Notes: generated by a model from the letters alone, not told the origin. Positions 6,965 to 15,131 are shown, numbered from the stretch's first letter. The stretch is DNA of 41,568 nt from Lapillicoccus sp. (GCF_025353065.1 NZ_JANXRJ010000294.1:1-41568); one strand, 5' to 3'. A program made the numbers and translations.

Positions 6965-7989
6965 ACGCCGCAGCCGTCGCGCCGGACTGGCGCCCGACCT
7001 ATGCGACGCGCTGGGCGCAGACCGTGGCCACGGTGCTCCAGACGACGTATCCCTATGCCTCCCAACATGTTTCGGCGGACGCCGACGACGTCGACGTGAC
7101 CCCGGTCCGATTGCACCCGGCGTTCCACGGCTCCTTCGACTGGCACTCCTCGGCGCACATGCAGTGGTCGGCGGTGCGCCTCCTGGGGCGCGCTGCCGAC
7201 CACCTCGCGCCCGCGGCACGGGGAGAGCTCGTCCGCCTGCTCGACGAGCGCCTCACCCCACAGGCCTGCGAGGTCGAGGCGGCATACCTGCGTCGTCATC
7301 CCGGCTACGAGCGCCCCTACGGCTGGGCCTGGGTGGCGAGCCTCGCTGCCGCGACCGCGGGATCGACCGTGCCCGGCGCCGAACGCTGGGCGCAGGCGAC
7401 GCGTCCGCTCTTCGACACCGTGGCGGACCTGCTGACCGACTGGCTGCCCAGGCTGGCCTACCCGGTGCGCCACGGTGAGCACTCCAACCTCGCGTTCGGA
7501 CTGGCTCTCGTCCACGAGGCGGCGACGGCACTCGGTCGCGAGGACGTGACCCGGCTGGTGGAGGAGAGGGCACGGCACTGGTTCGGCGCGGACACCGACT
7601 ACCCCGCCACGTGGGAGCCCGGTGGGAGCGACTTCCTGTCGCCCGCCCTCTGCGAGGCCGACCTCATGGGTCGCGTCCTGCCCCCCGGGGAGTATGCCGC
7701 GTGGCTGGCGGCCTTCCTCCCGCACCTCGCCGAGGAGGGGGACCCCCTGCTGACGGTCCCCGAGGTGCTCGACCGCACCGACGGCAAGGCTGTGCACCTC
7801 TACGGGTTGGGCCTGTCCCGCGCCTGGCAGCTGCGGCGGATCGCGCCGATCGTCGATGAGGAGCGTCGTCGACGGATCGCCACGGCGACCCGGGCGCAGG
7901 TCGAGCACGTCGAGCGCGAGATCGTCGTCGGTGACTTCATGTCCACCCACTGGCTCGTCTCGTTCGCCCTGCTGGCCGTGGACCCCTGA
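6961..7989 (+). CDS. DUF2891 family protein
   Basis: A 342-residue, probably cytosolic protein with no signal peptide. RLHPAFHGSFDWHSSAHMQWSAVRLL near residues 42-67 is the DUF2891 hallmark, and VRHGEHSNLAFGLALVHEAA is a further conserved stretch. The regular Trp- and His-rich helices suggest an (alpha/alpha) barrel, as in many carbohydrate-acting enzymes, but the reaction is not known to me. The ATG at 6961 overlaps the stop of the 21-residue ORF. Its promoter carries the same operator as pxpA, tying it to pyroglutamate metabolism. A strong hairpin follows the stop codon. Confidence 0.85.
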   Translation: MNAAAVAPDWRPTYATRWAQTVATVLQTTYPYASQHVSADADDVDVTPVRLHPAFHGSFDWHSSAHMQWSAVRLLGRAADHLAPAARGELVRLLDERLTPQACEVEAAYLRRHPGYERPYGWAWVASLAAATAGSTVPGAERWAQATRPLFDTVADLLTDWLPRLAYPVRHGEHSNLAFGLALVHEAATALGREDVTRLVEERARHWFGADTDYPATWEPGGSDFLSPALCEADLMGRVLPPGEYAAWLAAFLPHLAEEGDPLLTVPEVLDRTDGKAVHLYGLGLSRAWQLRRIAPIVDEERRRRIATATRAQVEHVEREIVVGDFMSTHWLVSFALLAVDP

Positions 7990-8014
7990 CGACGGCGCCC
8001 GCCCGACACGGCGA

Positions 8015-8043
8015 AGCCCGGACCGCCGATGGCGGTCCGGGCT
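8015..8043. terminator. Bidirectional terminator hairpin
   Basis: AGCCCGGACCGCC and GGCGGTCCGGGCT form a perfect 13-bp stem with a GAT loop. It lies between the convergent DUF2891 gene (ends 7989) and the exported-protein gene (ends 8065), so it can serve both strands. Confidence 0.8.
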
Positions 8044-8064
8044 CCGTCCGTGAGCAGGGAGGTC

Positions 8065-8670
8065 TCAGGCCACGTGGCCGTTGCTCAGGGTAAGGGTCGC
8101 GGTGTTGCCCGGACCGGGGATGAGCTGGTTGATCAGCACCGTCGTCAGGCCGCAGTTCGAGAACTGCCCGATGGTGTAGGTGCCGGTGAGGTTACCGCCC
8201 TTGGTGAGGTCGAACTTCTCACCCTTGGGCGTGTTCGCCGGAATCACCGTGCGGCCGGTCTGGCACGAGTCGCCGACGGGTGTCGGGATCCCGGCCAGGG
8301 TGACGTCCGAGAGGCGGATGTCGAAGAACGCCTTGGACCGAACCTTGCCGATGCCCAGCGCACCCTTGACGGGACCGACCGGGATGAAGTTCACCGTCGC
8401 GGTGACCGGCAGGAAGCCCAGCAGCTTGAACGAGGTCTGGGCGGGCGGCAGGATCAGCGAACCGGTGAAGGTCCCGTCCGGCAGGACGTTGGTCGTCAAC
8501 GTGGTCGGACCGAGTGCCACCACGCTGCCGGTCTTGAGCACTGTCGAAGAACCCGTGGCGTCGTAGATGACCTTGAGCACCGGGACCGGCGCGGCACTGG
8601 CGGTGGACACGGTCGTGCCGGTCAGGGCCAGGGCCCCGACCGCCACGGCGGCGATGGCTGACTTTCTCAC
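8065..8670 (-). CDS. Exported protein of unknown function (201 residues)
   Basis: The N-terminus MRKSAIAAVAVGALALTG...ASAA is a Sec signal peptide with cleavage near residue 27. The mature part is Thr/Val/Gly-rich and looks all-beta, with two Cys (136 and one near 175), possibly one disulfide. The GTG at 8670 is preceded by GGAGG. Residues 118-136 (IRL..VT..G.P..VG.SC) match residues 238-256 of the exported protein at 9600-10832 at 11 of 19 positions with identical spacing, so the two probably share a domain. It lies 29 bp downstream of the gene at 8700-9359 and is likely cotranscribed. I do not recognise a named family. The Mce operon next door makes a cell-envelope or lipid-related role possible, but this is a guess. 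Confidence 0.75.
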   Translation of the reverse strand: MRKSAIAAVAVGALALTGTTVSTASAAPVPVLKVIYDATGSSTVLKTGSVVALGPTTLTTNVLPDGTFTGSLILPPAQTSFKLLGFLPVTATVNFIPVGPVKGALGIGKVRSKAFFDIRLSDVTLAGIPTPVGDSCQTGRTVIPANTPKGEKFDLTKGGNLTGTYTIGQFSNCGLTTVLINQLIPGPGNTATLTLSNGHVA

Positions 8671-8699
8671 GTCATCCTCCTGGGGGTGAAGTCAGACGC

Positions 8700-9359
8700 C
8701 TACGGGGTGGTGATCGAGAGCGGGCCGCTGGCCGCCGAGATCTTGTAGACACCAGCGAAGTTCGCCGTGTCGCCGTTGTTGATCTGGCCGAAGCAGCCGG
8801 CGACGTTGCTGACCTTCAGGGTGGACCCGGCCGTGATGACGGTGAGCTTCTGCTTGGTAGCGCCCGCGGCCGTGATCTTCGCCTTGACCCCGCCCGTGAC
8901 GTTGAAGCTGCAGCTGCCAGCGTTGGCCGAGACCGTGGCGTTGACGCCGGTGACCGTGGCAGCAGTGACGCCGCCCGTCGTCGGGGTTCCGGTGAGGTTG
9001 ATCGCCCACGGCGCGTTCTGCGTGACCGACACCGGCAGGCTGGCCGGCCCGAGGCAGCCGGTCCAGGTCGTCGAGGCGATGGAGCCGAGAGCGACACCGG
9101 AGATCTTGCTGCCGAGCTTGATCGAGCCGGCAGCGGTGCCGCTCGTGCACGACAGGGCGACACCGGTCGTGACGTCGTTGAACTTGATCTGGGGGGAGGC
9201 GCCTGTGGTGGCGGCCGTGTAGGTGGTCGTCCCGGTCGTCGTCGTGCCCGACTTGACTGTGTAGGTCGCCGCAGCGAACGCCGGTCCCGAGGACAGGACG
9301 AGAACTGCGGTCGCTCCCACAGCGGCGCTCGCCAGGGCGAGGGTCTTCGTGCGGTACAT
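8700..9359 (-). CDS. Exported beta-rich protein of unknown function (219 residues)
   Basis: The start MYRTKTLALASAAVG is the n-region and core of a signal peptide ending in AFAA near residue 30. The mature protein is dominated by Thr, Gly, Ala and Val and contains four Cys in short motifs (SCTSG, TGCLG, GSCSF, AGCFG), which could pair into two disulfides. Its pattern (GASPQIKFNDVTTG... at the start, ...CFGQINNGDTANFAGVYKIS at the end) resembles a widespread but unnamed actinobacterial secreted family, as I recall. The ATG at 9359 has GGAGG upstream. It is the first gene of a two-gene operon with 8065-8670, divergent from 9600-10832. Function unknown. Confidence 0.75.
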   Translation of the reverse strand: MYRTKTLALASAAVGATAVLVLSSGPAFAAATYTVKSGTTTTGTTTYTAATTGASPQIKFNDVTTGVALSCTSGTAAGSIKLGSKISGVALGSIASTTWTGCLGPASLPVSVTQNAPWAINLTGTPTTGGVTAATVTGVNATVSANAGSCSFNVTGGVKAKITAAGATKQKLTVITAGSTLKVSNVAGCFGQINNGDTANFAGVYKISAASGPLSITTP

Positions 9360-9411
9360 GGGGATTCCTCCAAACATCGTTGTCCGGTGGCCAAGGGCTG
9401 GCCCGAGAGTG

Positions 9412-9440
9412 AACGTAGGCCCGGAACGGCCCGGGGTGAA
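9412..9440 (-). promoter_or_regulatory. Promoter of the exported-protein pair
   Basis: Reverse strand: TTCACC (9440-9435), 17-bp spacer, TACGTT (9417-9412), about 50 nt before the ATG at 9359. The divergent gene at 9600 has the identical -10 hexamer TACGTT, which suggests the two units are expressed in parallel. Confidence 0.45.
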
Positions 9441-9563
9441 GCCCCTTCGGACAAGAACGGTGAAGTTCAGTACAGATGGATGGTCGAGCCGGAAGGGCGC
9501 GGGGCATCTGCACGAGATCAGCCAGAATTCTTCGCCGCACCGGCAAGAGGGGGGTGACGAGGC

Positions 9564-9593
9564 TTGTGCCGCCCGACGATCGGGACGTACGTT
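9564..9593 (+). promoter_or_regulatory. Leaderless promoter of the 410-residue exported protein
   Basis: TTGTGC (9564-9569), an 18-bp spacer and TACGTT (9588-9593), then 6 nt to the ATG at 9600. The spacer contains CCCGACGATCGGG (5-bp arms), a possible operator. There is no Shine-Dalgarno sequence. Confidence 0.5.
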
Positions 9594-9599
9594 CGCCCG

Positions 9600-10832
9600 A
9601 TGGATCGTCACTGGAGCCGATGGGGAGTGCGCGCGCTCGTCGTCGTCGCCTCGATGGCCTGCGTCGCCGGCGGCCTCCAGGGCGCGGGCGCGGCGACCGC
9701 TCCCGCACCCGACGGCTCCGTTCTCGCAGCCGTTGCTGCGCCCGATGCTGTCGGCGGCCTGGTGCTCCCCGACGCCAAGTCGGGCCTGGTCGTCCCGACC
9801 AACCCGCCCGCCCCGGGGCTGCCCAGCTTCTACCTCGGGACGACGCGCTCGCCCTGCAACCCTGGCCCGAAGTCAGGGCTGTGCCGCAATCAGCGTCCGG
9901 TGCTCGCCCAGAACGGCACCGCCACCTCGGCCCTCACGGTGGGCACGACGGATGTCGTCAAGGTCAAGCAGGCCATCCGGCTCCCCGTGACCCTCATCGG
10001 CGCGAACCTGATCGGGCAGTACTACAACGTCATCAGCGGCCACAAGAGCACGCAGTACCGGCAGAGCTTCCCGACCAGGGTCTTCGTCCAGTCGCCGACC
10101 GGGTCGCCCCACCCCTGGGGCGACCTGCCCGCGATCACCTCGACCGCCCTGGCCTTCGGGATGATCCCCGTCACGGTGACGACCCACCTGTCCCAGGTCC
10201 GCGACTCCAGCGACCTCCCCATCCCGATCCAGATCAAGGTCGACTCGACCCCGATCCCCGGCTCGTCCGCCTTCGACCTCTTCGACGTCGAGGCCTCGGG
10301 GCTGCTCACCATCCGCCTCGACGGGGTCACCATCGACGGCAGGCCGCTGGACGTCGGCCCCTCGTGCCGGGGGGTTGCCCCTCTGCCGTTGGCCTTCCTG
10401 GGGAAGTACGTCCCGGTGCCCGGGCTGCGCCCCACCCCACCCACGTACTACTACCCGATCTTCGGCGGCGACCTCTACGGCTCGCTCGACATACCCGCCT
10501 TCACGGGGTGCCGCTCCGCGTCGGGTGAAGACTTCTCGCAGCTGTTCACCAGCGCGCTCTCCGGCAAGGGCAACCCCGTCCACCTCGTCCAGGGGGCCAC
10601 CGACGCGGCCAACAAGCTGGGGTGCCCCCCCGAAGCCGCCGGGCTGGGCTGCACCCTGCCGGTCAACACCGACAAGCTGACCGGGCCAGGAGCCATCTCC
10701 TCCGTCCCGCCGACCGATCCGCAGGGCAACCCGTGGAAACCGAACCCCACGCCCTGCGCGTGGCCGTCGTTCCTGCCCAACCTGCCGCTGACCCAGGAGA
10801 CCCCGCCGACGGACACCTGCCTGAAGCCGTGA
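9600..10832 (+). CDS. Exported Cys-rich protein of unknown function (410 residues)
   Basis: MDRHWSRWGVRALVVVASMACVAGG...AGA is a signal peptide with cleavage near residue 30-33. The mature part is Pro/Thr-rich and beta-like with eight Cys, mostly in SPC, GLC, PSC, TGC, LGC and TPC contexts, so disulfide-stabilised and extracellular. Residues 238-256 (IRL..VT..G.P..VG.SC) match the 201-residue exported protein at 8065-8670. I prefer the ATG at 9600 over the upstream TTG at 9564 because the signal peptide then starts correctly and the promoter geometry fits. No known domain is recognised. It is convergent with the PucR gene, and its location between two further exported proteins and an Mce operon hints at a shared envelope function. 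Confidence 0.78.
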   Translation: MDRHWSRWGVRALVVVASMACVAGGLQGAGAATAPAPDGSVLAAVAAPDAVGGLVLPDAKSGLVVPTNPPAPGLPSFYLGTTRSPCNPGPKSGLCRNQRPVLAQNGTATSALTVGTTDVVKVKQAIRLPVTLIGANLIGQYYNVISGHKSTQYRQSFPTRVFVQSPTGSPHPWGDLPAITSTALAFGMIPVTVTTHLSQVRDSSDLPIPIQIKVDSTPIPGSSAFDLFDVEASGLLTIRLDGVTIDGRPLDVGPSCRGVAPLPLAFLGKYVPVPGLRPTPPTYYYPIFGGDLYGSLDIPAFTGCRSASGEDFSQLFTSALSGKGNPVHLVQGATDAANKLGCPPEAAGLGCTLPVNTDKLTGPGAISSVPPTDPQGNPWKPNPTPCAWPSFLPNLPLTQETPPTDTCLKP

Positions 10833-10844
10833 CAGGCGGGTGGG

Positions 10845-12143
10845 CTACGGGGCCTCGGTGCCGAGCACGTCGGCCGGCGCCCGCAGGGCGTGCCGCAGGG
10901 CGAGGATGATCTCGACCCGCGCCTGCGGGTCCTCGAGCTGGTCGCCGTAGACGGCCTTGAGCTTGTTGACCCGGGACTGCAGGGTCTGCTGGTGGTAGTG
11001 CAGCTCGTGGGCGAGCTGGCGCACCGACTTGCCGGTCTCCAGCAGGGCCAGGAGGGCCACGGCATACTGCTCGCGGTCGCGTGGGGGGATGGCGGCGAGC
11101 GGTGCCAGCCGGCGCTCTGCGAGGGCACTGAGGCTGATGTGGTCCGAGAGCAGCAGCAGCTCGATGAGGTGGTCGTCGCAGCGGAAGACGTCCTCGCGGG
11201 GTAGCACGCCCGAGTCGAGGTGCCGCTGGGCGGCCCGGGCGACGGCGATCGACTCGGCGGCGTGCTGGGCCGAGACCACGGGCCCGACGGCCAGGCGGGT
11301 CATCGGGGGGAGGTTGGCAGCGGCGGCCGCGATGTCGTCGAGATGCTCGGCGGCGACCAGGATGACGGTGACCGGGCCGGACGCCGGCAGGAAGCCGTGC
11401 TCGTCGAGGGGCGGCAGGCGGCGCAGCGGTCGCCGCGTCCCCCCGACGACCACTGCCGCCACCCGGTCCGGCATCTGGAGCAGCGTGCTCTCGCCGAACT
11501 TCGCGAGGTCCTGGGTCGTCGCGCCGGAGGCGAGCAGGTCGAAGAGGTCACCACGGTCGCGTCGTGAGCCGATCTCCGCGGCCGGGGCAGCCGTGAAGCC
11601 GTCCTCGACGTAGACCCGGAGCTGGGTGAGGTACCGCGTCAACATCTGGATCAGCTGCACGGCGAGCGAGGCCGGCAGCGGATGCAGCTCCAGCAGCTGC
11701 TCCATCCGGTCGACGATGAGCGTGGACGCCTTCTCGAGGGCGCGCTGCATGGTCTCGAGCTCCACCCCGTCGACGGCCATCTGGTGCCCGATGCGGGAGA
11801 AGGTGCCGCCGATCGAGGCAGCCGCGAGGTCGGGGTTGTCGATCGAGCTCGCGAAGGCGGTGAAGGACATCTCGACGATGGACGTCACCGTCGCACCGTT
11901 GGGGGTGCGCGCCGCCTGCTCGACGAAGGCCGGCGCCACGTCGTGGACCGACCGGTCGACGTCGCGCACGAGCTGCACCATCTCGTGCTCGGGGAGGGAG
12001 GTGTACCACCGCATGATCTCTGCGACGCGGCTGCTCACGAGTTCTCCCGCCGTCACCGGCGCACCACCTGTCTCTGCCGCCGGAGCAGCCCCACTGGAGG
12101 CGCGGGCCGCGATTCGGGTCCGGCAGGTTTCGTGCACATGCAC
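10845..12143 (-). CDS. PucR-family transcriptional regulator
   Basis: A 432-residue regulator. The C-terminus has the PucR-type helix-turn-helix: ALLETGKSVRQLAHELHYHQQTLQSRVNKLKAVYGDQLEDPQARVEIILALRHAL, split here as the helix pair at about 365-395 and the LEDPQARVEI helix after it. The middle (about 190-340) is a GGDEF-like PucR domain; the N-terminal 150 residues are helical (VAEIMRWYTSLPEHEMVQLV), probably a sensor. The GTG at 12143 gives the longest product; internal starts near residues 30-37 (VTAGEL, VSSRV) are possible. It is divergent from the Mce operon with a 216-bp gap that contains palindromes, so it is the likely local regulator of lipid import; this is inference. Confidence 0.82.
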   Translation of the reverse strand: MHVHETCRTRIAARASSGAAPAAETGGAPVTAGELVSSRVAEIMRWYTSLPEHEMVQLVRDVDRSVHDVAPAFVEQAARTPNGATVTSIVEMSFTAFASSIDNPDLAAASIGGTFSRIGHQMAVDGVELETMQRALEKASTLIVDRMEQLLELHPLPASLAVQLIQMLTRYLTQLRVYVEDGFTAAPAAEIGSRRDRGDLFDLLASGATTQDLAKFGESTLLQMPDRVAAVVVGGTRRPLRRLPPLDEHGFLPASGPVTVILVAAEHLDDIAAAAANLPPMTRLAVGPVVSAQHAAESIAVARAAQRHLDSGVLPREDVFRCDDHLIELLLLSDHISLSALAERRLAPLAAIPPRDREQYAVALLALLETGKSVRQLAHELHYHQQTLQSRVNKLKAVYGDQLEDPQARVEIILALRHALRAPADVLGTEAP

Positions 12144-12184
12144 GGACCCGCCAAGATCGTCATGCTCGGATGAGCACTGTTTCC

Positions 12185-12196
12185 TACTCCGGAGTA
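12185..12196. promoter_or_regulatory. 12-bp perfect palindrome TACTCCGGAGTA
   Basis: A perfect palindrome in the pucR-mce divergent gap, centred about 60 bp upstream of the predicted mce transcription start. This is a typical activator position. It is a candidate PucR operator. Confidence 0.5.
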
Positions 12197-12214
12197 TTTC
12201 CCATCGCGGCGCTC

Positions 12215-12243
12215 TTGCACACCAGAATGGGCCTACTTACAGT
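12215..12243 (+). promoter_or_regulatory. mce operon promoter
   Basis: TTGCAC (12215-12220), exactly 17 bp, TACAGT (12238-12243). Transcription would start near 12250, giving a 5' leader of about 110 nt before the ATG at 12360, which has its own GGAGG. Confidence 0.6.
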
Positions 12244-12248
12244 GAGCG

Positions 12249-12266
12249 AGGTTCGGTGCTGAACCT
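12249..12266. promoter_or_regulatory. Inverted repeat at the mce transcription start
   Basis: AGGTTC and GAACCT (6-bp perfect arms, 6-bp spacer) lie on the predicted start of the mce transcript. The site could be a repressor operator or a small hairpin at the mRNA 5' end. Confidence 0.4.
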
Positions 12267-12359
12267 GGTCCCGCCCTCCGAGAGGCGACCGATCGCGTTC
12301 TGCACCGAGGTTGAGCGTGCACGGCGCCACGAAAGATCGCGAAGAGACGGAGGCAGGTC

Positions 12360-13385
12360 ATGGGGGCAACCGTCGAGGTTGACGCGCTGACCAAGTCGTT
12401 CGGTCGCCAGAACATCTGGAAGAACGTCGCGCTCACCCTGCCGCCCGGTGAGATCAGCGCCCTGCTCGGCCCCTCGGGCACCGGCAAGTCGGTCTTCCTC
12501 AAGACCGTCATCGGTCTGATCCGTCCGGAGCGAGGCAGCGTGCACGTCGACGGTGTCGACACGGTGTCCTGCAGCGAGCGCGAGCTCCAGGAGGTGCGGA
12601 AGCGTTTCGGGGTCCTCTTCCAGGACGGTGCCCTCTTCGGGTCCCTCAACCTCTACGACAACATCGCCTTCCCGCTGCGTGAGCACACCCGCAAAACCGA
12701 GACCGAGATCCGCCGGATCGTCCAGGACAAGATGGAGCTCGTCGGTCTCGGCGGCGAAGGCGCCAAGGTGCCCGGCCAGATCTCGGGCGGCATGCGCAAG
12801 CGCGCCGGTCTGGCCCGCGCGCTGGTCCTCGAGCCGGAGATCATCCTGGTCGACGAGCCCGACTCGGGCCTCGACCCGGTGCGCACCTCCTACCTCGCCC
12901 AGACGTTCATCGACCTCAACGCCGAGCTCGACATGACCATCCTCATCGTCACCCACAACATCGAGCTCGCCCGGCGCCTCCCCGACAACCTCGGGATGCT
13001 GTTCAACCGCGAGCTCGTGATGTTCGGGCCCCGTGAGGTCATGCTCACGAGTGAGGAGCCGGTCGTCGAGCAGTTCCTCAACGGCCGGCGCATCGGGCCC
13101 ATCGGCATGTCCGAGGAGAAGGACGACGCCACCGCAGCACGCGAGGCCGAGCTCATCCACGACGACAACGAGGAGGACGTGCGCGGGCTCGTCCCCCAGA
13201 TGCGACCGACCCGCGGGCTCCCGGCCCGGTCCGGCGAAGAGCGCCGCAGCCGGCGCGTCCTCGCGTCCCTGCACGAGCTGCCCGCCCGGGTGCGCGCCGA
13301 GATCCTCGCCGCGGCCCCCCCGGAGGAGGCCGCCCGCTGGCGGGCCATCAACGCCACGGTCGCCGGGCTGGGTGGAATGCCGTGA
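12360..13385 (+). CDS. mlaF: Mce ABC transporter ATPase (MlaF/MceG type)
   Basis: The energising ATPase of the Mce lipid importer, 341 residues, cytosolic. Walker A GPSGTGKS is at 37-44, the signature ISGGM at 141-145, Walker B IILVDEP at 161-167 and the switch His in THN. ISGGMRKR and DEPDSGLDPV are typical of the MlaF/Mkl group. A C-terminal extension of about 95 residues after the core (rich in Glu, Asp and Arg) resembles the tail of mycobacterial MceG. Its start is supported by GGAGG upstream. It heads the operon and overlaps the next gene (GTGA). In Mycobacterium tuberculosis mceG is unlinked from the mce loci; here the ATPase is in the operon. Confidence 0.92.
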   Translation: MGATVEVDALTKSFGRQNIWKNVALTLPPGEISALLGPSGTGKSVFLKTVIGLIRPERGSVHVDGVDTVSCSERELQEVRKRFGVLFQDGALFGSLNLYDNIAFPLREHTRKTETEIRRIVQDKMELVGLGGEGAKVPGQISGGMRKRAGLARALVLEPEIILVDEPDSGLDPVRTSYLAQTFIDLNAELDMTILIVTHNIELARRLPDNLGMLFNRELVMFGPREVMLTSEEPVVEQFLNGRRIGPIGMSEEKDDATAAREAELIHDDNEEDVRGLVPQMRPTRGLPARSGEERRSRRVLASLHELPARVRAEILAAAPPEEAARWRAINATVAGLGGMP

Positions 13386-14266
13386 CCCTGCTCGATCTCA
13401 CGGGGGACCGTGACGACGACCGGGACCCCCCGGGTCTCGACATCGTCAAGCGCGCTGACCTGCACGACGACGACATCCCCTACCCGCCTCACCCCGGGGG
13501 CGCGCTCGCCCGCTCGCTGCGCGGCACCGGCCAGCTGTTCTCCCTCGGCCTCGACACGATCCGCCTGACCTTCCGGCGACCCTTCCAGTGGCGGGAGTTC
13601 ATCGAGCAGTTCTGGTTCGTGGCGAGCGTGTCGATCCTCCCGGCGGCCCTCGTCGCCATCCCGTTCGGCGCCGTCATCGCCCTGCAGCTCGGCACCCTCA
13701 CGGTGCAGCTCGGGGCGCAGTCCTTCACCGGGGCCGCCAGCGTCCTCGCGGTGATCCAACAGGCCAGCCCGATCGTCACGGCCCTGATGATCGCCGGCGC
13801 CGGTGGCGCTGCGATCTGCGCGGACCTCGGCGCACGGACGATCCGCGAGGAGATCGACGCGATGAAGGTGCTCGGGGTCTCGCCGATCCACCGCCTCGTC
13901 GTCCCCCGCGTCCTCGCCTCCATGCTCGTCGCGGTGCTGCTCAACGGCATGGTGTCCGTGGTGGGCGTCGCCGGTGGCTACTTCTTCAACGTGGTGGTCC
14001 AGGGCGGCACGCCCGGCGCCTACCTCGCCAGCTTCTCGGCGCTCGCCCAGCTGCCCGATCTCTACGTCGGTGAGCTCAAGGCCCTGATCTTCGGCTTCAT
14101 CGCCGGGGTCGTCGCCTGCTTCCGCGGGCTCAACCCCCCGCCGGGCGCCAAGGGTGTCGGTGACGCCGTGAACCAGTCGGTCGTCATCACCTTCCTGCTG
14201 ACCTTCTTCGTCAACTTCGCGATGACGACTCTCTATCTCCAAGTCATTCCGCCGAAGGGGACCTGA
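13382..14266 (+). CDS. yrbEA: YrbE/MlaE-family Mce permease subunit A
   Basis: An integral membrane permease subunit of the Mce importer, 294 residues, with about five or six hydrophobic segments. It contains the MlaE/YrbE region GAGGAAICADLGARTIREEIDAMKVLG (about 140-166), the EExDAMxxxG motif of the family. A hydrophilic, Asp-rich N-terminus of about 40 residues precedes the first helix. The GTG start overlaps the ATPase stop. It pairs with the second YrbE at 14266 to form the membrane channel. Confidence 0.92.
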   Translation: MTLLDLTGDRDDDRDPPGLDIVKRADLHDDDIPYPPHPGGALARSLRGTGQLFSLGLDTIRLTFRRPFQWREFIEQFWFVASVSILPAALVAIPFGAVIALQLGTLTVQLGAQSFTGAASVLAVIQQASPIVTALMIAGAGGAAICADLGARTIREEIDAMKVLGVSPIHRLVVPRVLASMLVAVLLNGMVSVVGVAGGYFFNVVVQGGTPGAYLASFSALAQLPDLYVGELKALIFGFIAGVVACFRGLNPPPGAKGVGDAVNQSVVITFLLTFFVNFAMTTLYLQVIPPKGT

Positions 14267-15105
14267 TGAGCCTCGATCGCGAGACCCTCGGCGGCGTCGC
14301 CCAGCGCCCTGTGCGGTGGGTCGCCGGAGTCGGCTCCCAGGTGCGCTTCCACCTGCGTGCCGTGTCGCTCACGCCGGTCGCCCTGCGCCGCTACCCCAAG
14401 GACGTCGTCCGGCTGCTCGCCGACGTGAGCTTCGGCTCCGGCGCCCTCGCCGTCATCGGCGGCACCATCGGGGTGATGATCGCCCTCAGCCTCTTCACGG
14501 GCACGGTCGTGGGCATCCAGGGGTATGCCGCGCTCGACCAGATCGGCACCTCGACCCTCAACGGCTTCGTGTCGGCCTACTTCAACACCCGCGAGATCGC
14601 ACCACTCGTCGCCGCCCTCGCGCTCGCGGCGACCGTCGGGGCGGGCTTCACGGCCCAGCTCGGCTCGATGCGGATCAACGAGGAGATCGACGCGCTGGAC
14701 GCCATCGGTGTCTCGACCATCCCCTATCTCGTCACCTGCCGGATGATCGCGGGGATCATCGCCGTGGTCCCGCTCTACATCGTGGGGCTGCTCACCTCCT
14801 ACCTCGGATCACGGGTGGTGACGGTCTACTTCTACGGCCAGTCAGCCGGCACCTACGACCACTACTTCTCCCTCTTCCTGCCGCCCGTCGACATCGTCCT
14901 CTCGTTCGTGAAGGTCCTCGTCTTCTCGATCCTCATCATCCTCATCCACTGCTACCACGGCTTCCACGCCGAGGGTGGTCCCGCCGGTGTGGGGCTCGCC
15001 GTCGGCACGGCCGTGCGTCGCAGCATCGTCACTGTCGCCGTCATCGACTTCTTCCTCTCGCTCGCTCTCTGGGGCGCGACGACGACGGTGCGGATCGCCG
15101 GATGA
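14266..15105 (+). CDS. yrbEB: YrbE/MlaE-family Mce permease subunit B
   Basis: The second membrane permease of the importer, 279 residues. The family motif reads GAGFTAQLGSMRINEEIDALDAIG (about 125-148), followed by VTCRMIAGIIAVVPLYIV and later membrane helices. The start ATG shares one base with the stop of the previous gene (TGATG). The stop overlaps the ATG of a nine-codon mini-ORF that bridges to mceA. Confidence 0.92.
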   Translation: MSLDRETLGGVAQRPVRWVAGVGSQVRFHLRAVSLTPVALRRYPKDVVRLLADVSFGSGALAVIGGTIGVMIALSLFTGTVVGIQGYAALDQIGTSTLNGFVSAYFNTREIAPLVAALALAATVGAGFTAQLGSMRINEEIDALDAIGVSTIPYLVTCRMIAGIIAVVPLYIVGLLTSYLGSRVVTVYFYGQSAGTYDHYFSLFLPPVDIVLSFVKVLVFSILIILIHCYHGFHAEGGPAGVGLAVGTAVRRSIVTVAVIDFFLSLALWGATTTVRIAG

Positions 15106-15131
15106 CGGCGCCGCAGAAGGTGGTTCGGTGA
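15102..15131 (+). CDS. Nine-residue coupling mini-ORF between yrbEB and mceA
   Basis: ATG ACG ... CGG TGA encodes MTAPQKVVR. Its ATG overlaps the yrbEB stop (ATGA) and its TGA overlaps the mceA GTG (GTGA). It would keep ribosomes moving between two genes that are otherwise 22 nt apart. The peptide itself probably has no function. AGAAGG inside it can also serve as mceA ribosome binding site. Confidence 0.45.
   Translation: MTAPQKVVR

Noticed and set aside
8029-8661. ORF on + strand opposite the exported protein
   Set aside because: Low-complexity Arg/Gly/Asp product; the reverse-strand frame has a signal peptide and GGAGG.
12890-14242. 450-residue ORF opposite the Mce ATPase and permease
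   Set aside because: Shadow of two genes with diagnostic motifs; composition is Glu/Asp/Arg-rich without domains.
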